Assembly: GCA_964617665.1 (NCBI GenBank)
Contig: CAZUAH010000256.1
Location: 1-18,972, forward strand
Length of the DNA: 18,972 nt
Direction of reading: 5' to 3'
From: JADHUC01 sp964617665
Lineage (GTDB): Bacteria; Planctomycetota; Planctomycetia; Pirellulales; Pirellulaceae
Every line of letters begins with the position of its first letter. Position 1 is the stretch's first letter. The position numbers and the translations under genes are program-made. Below, one piece after another: positions 1 through 7,917 of this stretch. The notes beneath the pieces are model-generated. The model was not told the origin of the DNA and ran no database searches. It saw only the letters and a list, made by a program, of their open reading frames with translations.

Positions 1-2517
1 TCACAAAACCAGCTCAGTTAACCAGGAAAGAGCAAGTTTGGCGCCCCCGAGGCCAAGACGCCAACGGAAATAGCCGTTACCGCTGAAGGGAATCTGCGGG
101 GAGATGCCACTCGATGCGTCGACCTTGGGCACAAGGTCAGCCAGCGACCGGGCGACGTCAAACGCCACTTCCGCGTATCGCCGGTCGCCGGTGAGGCGAA
201 ACGCGGGGTCACAGAGCATGACGCGGTTGGTGAAGCGCACACCGTCGTCCGGCATTTCGGGTATGCCCATGTTGTCCAGGTATTCCAGCAGCACGCTGCG
301 GAGCTTCTCGTCGTTCGGCCACAGACGTGATTGTTGAGCCAACTCGCCGCTGAGGTAGATCCCGGGCGAGCGGAAGTTGCCGAGGGTCGCGCTATATTCC
401 CGATTCAATGTCAGGTCGAGCCACTCGCGGGCAAAGTCGCGGCACTTTGGATCGAACGTTTCTTCGTACGCGTTTACCCAAAAACGTCCGACGTTGTAAT
501 GCTCTCGGCCTCGACCGCGGTAATACGGATGGTCTGGTTCGCGAGCGTCGTGCTCCGCGGCCCAGATTGCACCTTGGATCACCTCTTTCATAACGTCCTT
601 TGCCCGCGGGTAGCCGGTCAGATGGTAGTGGTACTGCAGGAAATGTATCTTCAGCGACTTGTGAAGATGATGGCTGTGCCAGGGAAAGGGGCTGATCGCC
701 GCGCCGCCTTGGTATCCCCTGGCGGCTCCGCGCGTATTGAAGTGATTCGTGCATACGTCCATGGCGTACCGACTCACCCGCTCGCCTTCCACGTAGAAGT
801 CGCGACTGCCGCCGCGCATGAACAAGATCCAGGGGATGAGTTGCAAGTCGTATTGGACGTTGTCAAACCAACGGTAGATACCCGACTGTACATCGGCGAG
901 CGGCGGGCTGCCCCAGCGGATCATGCCGAAGCGCCAGAAGCCATAGTCGTGGAGGTCTTCCCAGCGTGCCACCGTCATCCGGCCCAAGGCGTCGACGGCC
1001 TCTTCCATTCGGGGATAAGCCTTTTGGTCTACCGGAGAAAGCGAGAACCCCATAAACGGCACCTTCATGGCCGCGGCGGGATCCTGGCGGACGATTACCG
1101 GCTGCTGGGTCAGCGAGTGGATCTCTTTGTGCGTGCGTTTCGAGGAACGGTCGAAGAAGAACAACGTCAACTCGTGCGTCCGCGCCGCGCCTTCGGCTGT
1201 GTGTTCGAAGGCGGGATTCGCCTCATACTCGTGCAAGGCGTGCTTGGCCGCTTTGGACCAGTTGTACCGCTCCCATTCTTTCTTGTAGTACAGACTCTTT
1301 GGAACGATGTGTTTCAGGCTGAATCCCATGGGCTCGCTGCGCGCCGGCCAGAACTCCACGCCGAGTTCGCCATCCTTCAGCGAGAATGCCTTGGGATACA
1401 TTTGCCACGCATCGCAAAGAGAGACGGATACCCCGCGGCCGTCTTCCCCCGTCATGCGGAGCCAACCGTTCATGCGTCGTGCCTGCCGGGTCTCTTGGTC
1501 GTCTTTGCGCACGTTGAGGCAATCGACGTCGCTCTGATGGAAACAGAATCGAGACTCCTTCGTCCACGTGTCGCGCCAAGCGTCGTCCACGTTTTTCCCT
1601 TCAATACCGACGGCAAACTCGCCGCCGGATTTCAGACTGGGACGCATTCGTAGCGAGATCTCACGAGCACCGATCGCGGGATCGCGGATCATCCAGACAA
1701 TGGTGTGATAGACGCGTACGAAACTCTCGTTCTTGAAGAACTGAAGCCGCAAGTCGAGTTGAGCTAGCCGTTTGGCATCCTTGCTTTGAAAGAATGCCAA
1801 GCCGCGAATGGTCGCGCGTTGTGATGTTGCTTCTTCGATCTTCCAGTCCACATGACCCAGCGTCACGTCACCAGTCGCTGGATCTAACACCAGCCGGTGC
1901 GACGAAGCACTCGTGTCAAGCAGCTCTTGCCCGTTGAGAACGAATCGCGGGAACAACGACTTGGAGGCGCGGAACTCTGCCTGCAAGGGGCCAGTGTCGA
2001 TTTTGATCGCACCATCGACTTGCGAGGCAATTGGTCGAGCTGTGCCGCTGGTCGGTTGCACAGGATATTCGAGCCAATAGCGTCGATCCGTCGTCACCGG
2101 GAACTTCAGCAGCAGCCATTTGACAAGGCGGTGCTCCGGATCCCACCACCCGGTCACCTCGGTGTCCAAAGGCATAACGTTGCCGCGATCGTCCACGACA
2201 CGTGCGTATTCCGATGCGGCGAAGGCCTTCTCTGGAAAGACGACTCCCATCGATACGGGTACGTCCTCCAAAACCTTCCGTCCTGGCGGTTCTAAGACTT
2301 CCAGAGCCATCCGGTTAGCTGCCTCGGCGAGTGCTGAAGCATCTGAGACGCTGAACAACAGAGTCACGACCACAGTGCGAATCACGTTTCGTGCTGGGAC
2401 GTACCGTGTCGACTCAGGCGGGTCCCGAGTGGCGTGCTGGAAATCTGGACTTAGCACAGCTTCTTCTTTCTCACTGTCTTCGGTGCCCCCACGCAACGAA
2501 CCAATCCGCATCATCAT
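1..2517 (-). CDS. Exo-rhamnogalacturonan lyase-like (PL26/YetA-type) secreted protein
   Basis: The reading frame ends with TGA at the first three bases of the window, so the C-terminus is complete (838 residues). I chose the ATG at 2517 because it overlaps the sulfatase stop as ATGA and has GGAG five bases upstream; two more ATGs follow directly. A hydrophobic segment (about residues 45-65, RTVVVTLLFSVSDASALA) looks like a signal peptide but sits behind about 45 polar residues, so a GTG at 2385 is an alternative start without a clear ribosome site. After it come an N-terminal beta domain (VPVSMGVVFPEKAF, then TGWWDPEHRLVKWLLLKFP), a long beta-rich middle, and a C-terminal helical region rich in aromatic residues and His (HSHHLHKSLKIHFLQYHYHL). 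This order and size match my memory of the PcRGLX/YetA-like family, which removes unsaturated disaccharides from rhamnogalacturonan. Activity is inferred; the exact substrate is unknown. Confidence 0.6.
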   Translation of the reverse strand: MMMRIGSLRGGTEDSEKEEAVLSPDFQHATRDPPESTRYVPARNVIRTVVVTLLFSVSDASALAEAANRMALEVLEPPGRKVLEDVPVSMGVVFPEKAFAASEYARVVDDRGNVMPLDTEVTGWWDPEHRLVKWLLLKFPVTTDRRYWLEYPVQPTSGTARPIASQVDGAIKIDTGPLQAEFRASKSLFPRFVLNGQELLDTSASSHRLVLDPATGDVTLGHVDWKIEEATSQRATIRGLAFFQSKDAKRLAQLDLRLQFFKNESFVRVYHTIVWMIRDPAIGAREISLRMRPSLKSGGEFAVGIEGKNVDDAWRDTWTKESRFCFHQSDVDCLNVRKDDQETRQARRMNGWLRMTGEDGRGVSVSLCDAWQMYPKAFSLKDGELGVEFWPARSEPMGFSLKHIVPKSLYYKKEWERYNWSKAAKHALHEYEANPAFEHTAEGAARTHELTLFFFDRSSKRTHKEIHSLTQQPVIVRQDPAAAMKVPFMGFSLSPVDQKAYPRMEEAVDALGRMTVARWEDLHDYGFWRFGMIRWGSPPLADVQSGIYRWFDNVQYDLQLIPWILFMRGGSRDFYVEGERVSRYAMDVCTNHFNTRGAARGYQGGAAISPFPWHSHHLHKSLKIHFLQYHYHLTGYPRAKDVMKEVIQGAIWAAEHDAREPDHPYYRGRGREHYNVGRFWVNAYEETFDPKCRDFAREWLDLTLNREYSATLGNFRSPGIYLSGELAQQSRLWPNDEKLRSVLLEYLDNMGIPEMPDDGVRFTNRVMLCDPAFRLTGDRRYAEVAFDVARSLADLVPKVDASSGISPQIPFSGNGYFRWRLGLGGAKLALSWLTELVL

Positions 2518-3998
2518 TGCCGCTCCGGATTCACCGTCGGCAGTTGCGCGTCGACCGTCTCGCGCCATTTGGTCAATCGGCGGCGCAGTTCAGTAGCCTT
2601 TTCCGAATTCTCCTTTGACAGATCATTTGCTTCTCCGACGTCTTCGGCCAGATTGTACAGTTCGACGTGTCCGTCTTCGAAAAACTCCAGCAACTTCCAG
2701 TCGCCGGCGCGTATGGCGCTGACTGGAGATGTTGTTGGATAGTAGTGAGGATAGTGGAAGTACAGGGCATCGCGATCGAGCGACGCGGTTGGATCTTTCA
2801 GCAGCGGTACCAGACTGACGCCTTCGATCTGCGCGTTGTGTTCGTCGTTGCCCGTCGCGCCCACGATGTCGCGAATCGTGGGGTAGAAGTCCGTTGTGAC
2901 CACCGGCTCGCTGCAAACGCGGCCGGGCTGTGTCACGCCGGGCCAATGGAAAATCAGCGGCACGCGCACACCGCCTTCGTACAACGAGCCTTTGCCGGAA
3001 CGTAACGGCGTGTTGCGCGTGACTTGCTGGCCGTCGTAGTTGTTCACAAAACCGCCGTTATCGGACGTGAAGATGACCAGCGTGTTGTCGGCGATGCCTC
3101 GTTCCTCCAGTTTCGCCAAGATTCGACCGACGTTCTCGTCCAGGCTGTGGTGCATAGCCGCGTAGTGCGCGTTGTCGTGATCCATGCCTTCTTTGATCTT
3201 CTTCTGGTAGTAGTCCACCAACTCCGGTTTGCCTTCGATCGGCGTGTGTACGGTGTAATAGCACATGTTCAGGAAGAACGGCTGGTCGCCGGCCCGATCG
3301 ATGATCGCCAGCGCCTCGTCGGTCAGACGGTCCGTCAGGTATTCGCCTTCTTCGCCGAAGGACAGGCCGGGCACATACCGCAACTCGCGTGCACCGCCGA
3401 ACAAGCCCCGATACGGATAGAAAAAGGTCGGCGGGCAACCCCAAAAACTGCCGCCGATGTGGACGTCGAAACCGTGGTTTTCGGGATAATGGGCCGCATC
3501 GCCCAAGTGCCATTTGCCGACGTGCGCGGTCAGGTATCCTTCGGCCTTAAGCACTTCCGCCAGAGTCGTTTCGGTCAGCCGCAAGTTGCCTTCGGTTACC
3601 GGCGGAACCAACTTCCGACGCATCCACTTGGGCGGTTCGCCCGATGACTCGTGCCAAACCGTTATGTGCAGCCGCGCTGGCGACTTGCCAGTCATGATTG
3701 AAGCTCGCGTAGGCGTACAGACGGGAGCCGCGGCATAGGCGTCCGTGAAACGCACAGCCTGTTTCGCCAATCGGTCGATGTTCGGTGTCTCGTGCAGGTC
3801 GCTTCCGTAGCAGCTCAGACCGGTCCATCCCATATCGTCCACAAGGATAAGGACTACGTTCGGCTTGGCCGCTGCTTCCGCATGTACCGAACCAAGCGAG
3901 CACAGCAAGCCGAGGGCCAAGGCAGTCAGCCCGGGCAACTTGAACAATCGAAGTCGGCGCGAAGGCCAGACTGAATGACAGTCTCTTGATTCAGTCAT
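2514..3998 (-). CDS. Secreted arylsulfatase-type sulfatase
   Basis: This 494-residue protein is a type I sulfatase that should hydrolyse sulfate esters, probably on a polysaccharide. A signal peptide is visible (about residues 18-43: LPGLTALALGLLCSLGSVHA). Metal-binding DD lies at 54-55 in LILVDDMG. The sulfatase signature CTPTR (C94, P96, R98) carries the cysteine converted to formylglycine. GKWHLG (K162, H164), HTP (H251), SDNGG (D313, N314) and K336 in GKGSLYEGG complete the expected active site. The length is normal for the family. The ATG at 3998 has AAGGAG at 4007-4012, eight bases upstream, which supports this start. It is the first gene of a two-gene minus-strand operon: its stop overlaps the start of the lyase-like gene, suggesting translational coupling. 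A formylglycine-generating enzyme is needed for activity but is not in the window. The sulfatase subfamily and target sugar cannot be assigned by eye. Confidence 0.95.
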   Translation of the reverse strand: MTESRDCHSVWPSRRLRLFKLPGLTALALGLLCSLGSVHAEAAAKPNVVLILVDDMGWTGLSCYGSDLHETPNIDRLAKQAVRFTDAYAAAPVCTPTRASIMTGKSPARLHITVWHESSGEPPKWMRRKLVPPVTEGNLRLTETTLAEVLKAEGYLTAHVGKWHLGDAAHYPENHGFDVHIGGSFWGCPPTFFYPYRGLFGGARELRYVPGLSFGEEGEYLTDRLTDEALAIIDRAGDQPFFLNMCYYTVHTPIEGKPELVDYYQKKIKEGMDHDNAHYAAMHHSLDENVGRILAKLEERGIADNTLVIFTSDNGGFVNNYDGQQVTRNTPLRSGKGSLYEGGVRVPLIFHWPGVTQPGRVCSEPVVTTDFYPTIRDIVGATGNDEHNAQIEGVSLVPLLKDPTASLDRDALYFHYPHYYPTTSPVSAIRAGDWKLLEFFEDGHVELYNLAEDVGEANDLSKENSEKATELRRRLTKWRETVDAQLPTVNPERQ

Positions 3999-4251
3999 TG
4001 TCCCAACTCCTTTTTAAGACGTCGTTTCTGTTGGACCGTTACTCTGCAGACCATGGTACAGGCATTTGTCGCCCGCGTCACGTTGCAGTTCGGCCGAGGC
4101 TTCTTTGTCGAGATTTTTGGCAAAGCCTAGCATGCCGCATTGGCGTTCGTTATGATCAGCTTCAGTGAACCGGCGGTTGTCATTCGTAGTGCCTTGCGCC
4201 GAGTTTGAGTGGGGGCATCCGTTGGGTGCGTGTGGAGATCGAGCGAGCGTT
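3999..4251. promoter_or_regulatory. Divergent intergenic region with presumed promoters for both arms
   Basis: This 253-bp spacer lies between the divergently transcribed sulfatase and PfkB genes and must hold their promoters if these are first genes. On the plus strand, TTGTCG (4105-4110) and TAGCAT (4128-4133) are 17 bp apart, a weak sigma-70-like pair matching four of six bases each. I saw no convincing palindromic operator and no riboswitch-like fold. Apart from the AAGGAG ribosome site of the sulfatase (4007-4012, minus strand), nothing is strongly supported. Confidence 0.3.
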
Positions 4252-5208
4252 ATGGAAAAGAACATTGACTGTGTTTTGTGCGGATCGTGCGTCGTCGATA
4301 TCCTCGTACATCCGGTTCCGTTGGACGTGGCGATCGGCGGCGGGCGGCTGATTCAGGTCGACCCGATTGAGGTAACGACAGGCGGAATCGTCTCGAACAG
4401 TGGCGTTGCCATGGCGCGTTTGGGGATGAATGTGGCCGCATTCAGCTACGTCGGTGATGATGAATGGGCATCCGTCATACGGCGCAAGTACGAATCTGAA
4501 GGGATCGATACCGGCCACCTGCTGACTCATCCGACCGAGGCCACTAGCACAACGGCAGTTCTGATTGATCCTTCGGGCGAACGGAGTTTCGCGCATTGCG
4601 TCGGCGCGCCGCGAACGATGGATGGAAGGATGTATCGCGACAATCTGGATCTCTTCCGCCGCAGCCGTATGACGGTGATCGGCTACTACTCGTTGATGCC
4701 CAACCTCGAGAATGATCTTGTGGATGTGCTTGCCGAGATTCGCGGTTTGGGTTGCCTGACCGCGTTGGACGCCGCGGGCGACGGCGGAACGATGGATCCG
4801 CTATCTCAGCTTCTTCCACATTTGGACATCTATATTCCTAGCCTTGCGGAAGCAACGCACCAGACCGGCGAAAGCGATCCCCGGAGGATCATCGACATTT
4901 ACCGCAAGTGTGGAGCACCAGGACTGTTGGGCGTCAAGCTCGGTTCGGACGGCGCGTTGTTAAGTCCCAAGGCCGGCGAATACGAGCAAATCGATTGCGT
5001 GCCCCTCCCAGGACCAGTCGTTGATACCACCGGAGCCGGGGACAGCTTCTATGCGGGTGTATTGACGGGATTGCTGAAGGGAATGGACGCTGCCGAGGCA
5101 GGCCGGTTGGGCGCGGCAGCCGGGGCGTGTTGCGTCACAGGTATGGGCGCGAGCGCCGGCTTGCGGAACTTCGAAGAAACCGCGAAACTCGCGAATCTGG
5201 ACGCGTGA
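4252..5208 (+). CDS. PfkB-family carbohydrate kinase
   Basis: This predicted cytoplasmic sugar kinase (318 residues, normal for ribokinase-like proteins) would phosphorylate a sugar or sugar acid with ATP. The N-terminal strand VLCGSCVVDI is followed by the first PfkB signature region (GGIVSNSGVAMARLG, about residues 44-58), then YVGDDEWASVIRR, and the C-terminal signature DTTGAGDSF with the catalytic base at D264. I placed the start at the ATG at 4252 because the protein then begins two residues before the first beta strand; a GTG at 4165 would add 29 residues without family character. GGAG at 4234-4237 is 14 bases upstream, so the ribosome site is weak. The XylA-like gene follows after 72 bp and is probably co-transcribed. 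Isomerase plus kinase suggests use of a monosaccharide released by the nearby lyases and hydrolase. The substrate (ribose, fructose, ketodeoxygluconate or other) cannot be decided from sequence alone. Confidence 0.88.
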   Translation: MEKNIDCVLCGSCVVDILVHPVPLDVAIGGGRLIQVDPIEVTTGGIVSNSGVAMARLGMNVAAFSYVGDDEWASVIRRKYESEGIDTGHLLTHPTEATSTTAVLIDPSGERSFAHCVGAPRTMDGRMYRDNLDLFRRSRMTVIGYYSLMPNLENDLVDVLAEIRGLGCLTALDAAGDGGTMDPLSQLLPHLDIYIPSLAEATHQTGESDPRRIIDIYRKCGAPGLLGVKLGSDGALLSPKAGEYEQIDCVPLPGPVVDTTGAGDSFYAGVLTGLLKGMDAAEAGRLGAAAGACCVTGMGASAGLRNFEETAKLANLDA

Positions 5209-5280
5209 GGCCTCGAGAATCAAAGTGAAAGAAGACCAATTTCCGAATACTGACTACTCGTTTGCGTAGGGAGACAAATC

Positions 5281-6315
5281 ATGGCCGCTGATTATCGTTT
5301 TTCGTTTGGACCGTGGAACATTCACGAAGGTGCCGATCCCTTTGGGCCGACCGTGCGTCCCACCATTCAATTCGCTGACAAGCTGCCCTTGTACAAGAAG
5401 CTAGGTTTTGACGCCGTCCAATTTCACGACGATGATGCCGTGCCAAATATCGACGAGAAGTCGGCGTCGGAGGTCGAGGCGGAGGCGGCCGAAGTGCGAA
5501 AGATGCTGGATGGCGAAGGTCTGGTTGCCGAGTTTGTGGCTCCCCGCCTATGGGAAAGCCCCACGGGCGTCGACGGTGGATTCACTTCGAACGACGCGAC
5601 ATCACGGGCATGGGCCGTTGGCCGCCTGAAACAAACCGCGGACATCTGCGACATCCTGGGCACGCGACTGATCGTGTTGTGGCTGGCTCGCGAAGGCACC
5701 TATGTCCGCGAGTCGAAAAACGCTATCGAAGCTCATCACCAACTTGTCGACGCAATCAACCAGGTGCTGGAACACAACAAGAGCATCGAAATTGCCATCG
5801 AGCCGAAACCAAACGAACCAGCCGATCAGGCATACATACCGACAATTGGCCATGCCCTCGCCCTGGCACACAGAACGATCGACCCCTCGCGCGTTGGCGG
5901 GCTGATCGAAACGGCCCATGCGCTCTTGGCAGGTTTGGATCCATCGGACGAGATGGCCTTTGCCTTGGCAGAGGATAAACTGTGGAGCGTTCATCTGAAC
6001 GATCAGAACGGGCTGAAGTTCGACCAGGACAAGTCGTTCGGGTCGGCCAACCTGCGCGGAGCGTACAATCAGGTTCGCGTGCTGGAACTGGCCGACTACG
6101 CCGAAACGGGCCGATTCGTGGGCTTGGACGTGAAGGCAATGCGCACGCAAAAGGCGGACGCAGCGAACAAGCACCTAACAAACAGCCGTGAGGTGTTCTT
6201 GAAACTCGTCGACAAAGTCCGCGCGTTCCCGAAGGACGTGGAACAGCAATGCGTCGCCGACCGCGACTACGAAGGGCTTGAACTGGCCGTTCTTTCGCAC
6301 CTGATGGGCGGTTAG
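5281..6315 (+). CDS. XylA-like sugar isomerase (TIM barrel)
   Basis: This 344-residue protein resembles class I xylose isomerases (usually about 390 residues), which interconvert aldoses and ketoses with two divalent metals. Visible landmarks are FSFGPWNIHEGADPFGPTVRP at the N-terminus, FHDDDAVP (catalytic H49, D52), WLAREG near 134-139, EPKPNEP (metal ligand E174, K176), ETAH (E210, H213), KFDQD (D248, D250) and GLDVK (D283). In the Streptomyces enzymes a metal-binding Asp occurs in HIDLNGQ; here the segment reads HLNDQNG, so the aligned residue is Asn240 and two residues are missing. The shorter C-terminus lacks most of the dimer-wrapping tail. The ATG at 5281 has AGGGAG shortly upstream. 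It follows the PfkB kinase and probably forms an operon with it. True xylose activity is uncertain; another sugar is plausible. Confidence 0.82.
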   Translation: MAADYRFSFGPWNIHEGADPFGPTVRPTIQFADKLPLYKKLGFDAVQFHDDDAVPNIDEKSASEVEAEAAEVRKMLDGEGLVAEFVAPRLWESPTGVDGGFTSNDATSRAWAVGRLKQTADICDILGTRLIVLWLAREGTYVRESKNAIEAHHQLVDAINQVLEHNKSIEIAIEPKPNEPADQAYIPTIGHALALAHRTIDPSRVGGLIETAHALLAGLDPSDEMAFALAEDKLWSVHLNDQNGLKFDQDKSFGSANLRGAYNQVRVLELADYAETGRFVGLDVKAMRTQKADAANKHLTNSREVFLKLVDKVRAFPKDVEQQCVADRDYEGLELAVLSHLMGG

Positions 6316-6355
6316 TCGCTCTGCGAAGAAAACCGCGGGCGCAGTGGCTAACGCC
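6307..6355 (+). terminator. Hairpin over the stop codon of the XylA-like gene, possible terminator
   Basis: The left arm (about 6307-6320, containing the TAG stop) pairs with the right arm AGTGGCTAACGCC at 6343-6355: GGCG and TTAG pair with CTAACGCC around one bulged G, and the stem continues TCGCT to AGTGG with two G-U pairs. There is no run of T after it, so it is not a classic intrinsic terminator. It may stop or protect the PfkB-XylA transcript, or be one copy of a dispersed palindrome. Confidence 0.35.
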
Positions 6356-6389
6356 TCGAAAGAAGCAAATCTCCGCTCTTGCGACATGT

Positions 6390-6444
6390 CATCCTGAGCG
6401 AAGGAGATCTCATAGAAGACAGGTTCTTCCCTTCGCTCAGAATG
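6390..6444. repeat. Palindromic intergenic repeat (TCATCCTGAGCGAAGG type)
   Basis: CATCCTGAGCGAAGG at 6390-6404 is matched by the inverted copy CCTTCGCTCAGAATG at 6430-6444, 14 of 15 positions, around a 25-base loop beginning AGATCTCATAG. I recognise the core from memory as a palindrome that recurs between genes in many environmental bacteria; I could not check this. It lies between the XylA-like and PQQ-repeat genes. It is open in the frame of the downstream gene by chance, which argues against starts upstream of it. Confidence 0.6.
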
Positions 6445-6471
6445 GCTGAAGTCCGGGGAGCATCGAGTATG

Positions 6472-6477
6472 AGGAGA
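6472..6477 (+). promoter_or_regulatory. Ribosome binding site deciding the start of the PQQ-repeat gene
   Basis: AGGAGA ends six bases before the GTG at 6484. An ATG at 6469 overlaps this site and has no site of its own, so GTG at 6484 is the better start, with the signal peptide then beginning immediately. Confidence 0.6.
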
Positions 6478-6483
6478 GAAGTC

Positions 6484-7782
6484 GTGAGTTATTCGTCACG
6501 CGTCGCATTGAATCTCACCGCGTTGTGCCTATCTATCACATGCACTTGCGCGGCGGACACTTGGCCGGGTTGGCGCGGAGCGGCGGGACGAGGCGTGTCG
6601 CCAGAAACGAACTTGCCGTCGGAGTGGGCCGTCGACAAGAATATTGCCTGGATGGCCGATCTGCCGGGCCGGTCAAACGCTTCGCCCGCGGTTACTTCGA
6701 AGCAAATCTACCTGACATCGCAGATGGAAGACAAATCGCTTTGGGTCCTGGCCATCAGTCGGAAGGACGGCAGCATCGTGTGGAAGACGAAGGTCGGCAG
6801 CGGCACGCTAGCCGCGCAAGGCCCGAAGAGTCTGTACGCGCACCGGCACAATCCTGCTACTCCGTCGCCCGTTGCGGACGAAGAACACGTTTGGGCGTAT
6901 TTTGGAAGTGGTCTACTCGTATGCCTGGACGCGACAGGCAACGTCAGATGGCAACGTGATCTGGTGAAGGATTATGGTGGCTACACGATCCGTTTTGGCA
7001 TGGCTTCATCGCCGCGGCTGTGGGGCGATCTACTGTACGTCGCGTGTATGACGAAAGGTCCGTCTTATGTGGTTGCACTAGATAAGACGACGGGAAAGGA
7101 AGTCTGGAAAACCGACCGGAAGCTCCCCGGCACCCAAGAGGACAGTCCTGATGCCTACTCAACACCCGTGGTACTCGAGACCAAGAATCGCAACGAACTG
7201 CTTGTCTCCGGTTGTGACCACGTCACTGCTTACGATCTGTTGACGGGCAAACAGCTTTGGATCAGCAGCGGTTTGGCGATCGACAGCCCATTCGCCCGTA
7301 CCGTCGTCTCGCCTGCCGTTTCCGAAGATGTGGTGGTCGTCTGTTCGCCCAACCCGCCCGGCAGCAAGACTGACAGAGCTTTCGCCTTGCGCACGGGAGG
7401 TTCGGGCGATGTGACCGAGAGCCATCGGCTCTGGGAATACCGTCCCTACAATTCCGATTGCTCCACGCCGGTTTGCTATCAAGGTAACCTCTACATGGTC
7501 CGCGACGACGGTATTGCGTCGTGCCTGGACCTCAAAACCGGAGAAGTTCACTGGCGGGAGCGGCTGAAAGAGGGAACGTATCGGGCAGCAGTCGTGGCTG
7601 GCGACAACAAGGTGTACTTCCTCTCGCGTGACGGCACGTGTACTGTGATCGAAGCCGGCACGGAAGGAAAGACCCTCGCACAGAACGAACTACCGGGGAC
7701 GTTCTACGCGACCCCGGCTATTAGCGATGGCGTTTTGTACCTACACGCCTACGGAAGGCTGTACGCCGTGGGCAAGAAATGA
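6484..7782 (+). CDS. Secreted PQQ-binding-like beta-propeller protein
   Basis: With the GTG start at 6484 the protein has 432 residues and opens with a signal peptide (about residues 1-24, RVALNLTALCLSITCTCAAD). The mature region begins WPGWRGAAGRGVSPETNLP, an opening I associate with planctomycetal propeller proteins. Repeating strands ending in Trp follow every 40-60 residues: GSIVWKTKVGSG, GNVRWQRDLV, GKEVWKTDRK, GKQLWISSG and GEVHWRERLKEG. These are typical of the PQQ/BamB-like eight-bladed fold. No quinoprotein dehydrogenase active-site cysteine pair or cytochrome motif (CxxCH) is present, so it is more likely a binding or scaffold protein than an alcohol dehydrogenase. It follows a 55-bp palindromic repeat and precedes an endonuclease/exonuclease/phosphatase-type gene by 135 bp. 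Its partner and ligand are unknown. Confidence 0.88.
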   Translation: MSYSSRVALNLTALCLSITCTCAADTWPGWRGAAGRGVSPETNLPSEWAVDKNIAWMADLPGRSNASPAVTSKQIYLTSQMEDKSLWVLAISRKDGSIVWKTKVGSGTLAAQGPKSLYAHRHNPATPSPVADEEHVWAYFGSGLLVCLDATGNVRWQRDLVKDYGGYTIRFGMASSPRLWGDLLYVACMTKGPSYVVALDKTTGKEVWKTDRKLPGTQEDSPDAYSTPVVLETKNRNELLVSGCDHVTAYDLLTGKQLWISSGLAIDSPFARTVVSPAVSEDVVVVCSPNPPGSKTDRAFALRTGGSGDVTESHRLWEYRPYNSDCSTPVCYQGNLYMVRDDGIASCLDLKTGEVHWRERLKEGTYRAAVVAGDNKVYFLSRDGTCTVIEAGTEGKTLAQNELPGTFYATPAISDGVLYLHAYGRLYAVGKK

Positions 7783-7810
7783 ATGAAAGCAGCTTCGGAA
7801 CTCGATTTGG

Positions 7811-7847
7811 GTAGCCGTGGCTGGACCGAGCCGAGTGAGCAGGCTAC
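7811..7847. repeat. Small inverted repeat between the propeller and EEP-fold genes
   Basis: GTAGCC (7811-7816) and GGCTAC (7842-7847) form a six-base dyad. A smaller nested hairpin lies inside it: GGCT at 7819-7822 with AGCC at 7829-7832. There is no T-run. It could be a weak terminator for the propeller gene or a decayed dispersed repeat. The rest of the 135-bp gap shows nothing recognisable. Confidence 0.25.
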
Positions 7848-7917
7848 GGCCAGGACGTCTCATTTGGCCCTCCCGCTCATTTCTCGATGAATTGCCGCCG
7901 TTGTACAGGTAGGGCAC

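Noticed and set aside
331..1653. Long plus-strand open frame of 440 codons opposite the lyase-like gene
   Set aside because: Its translation has no domain character and it lies wholly inside a better-supported minus-strand gene; long antisense frames are common in GC-rich DNA.
3024..3647. Plus-strand frame of 207 codons opposite the sulfatase
   Set aside because: The sulfatase motifs on the minus strand are unmistakable; this is a shadow.
4014..4265. Small minus-strand frame in the divergent spacer
   Set aside because: The tail (MLGFAKNLDKEASAELQRDA) looks protein-like and might be a gene remnant, but there is no ribosome site, the frame begins inside the PfkB gene and no family is recognised.
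4270..4290. CxxCxxC in the PfkB kinase (residues 7-13) as an iron-sulfur motif
   Set aside because: These cysteines sit in the first beta strand of the ribokinase fold (VLCGSCVVDI) and no fourth ligand pattern is visible.
6379..6483. N-terminal extension of the PQQ-repeat protein
   Set aside because: It reads through the palindromic repeat and past a better ribosome site; the signal peptide begins at the GTG at 6484.
7811..7847. CRISPR-like or attachment-site repeat between the propeller and EEP-fold genes
   Set aside because: Only one dyad is present, with no spaced direct copies and no integrase gene nearby.
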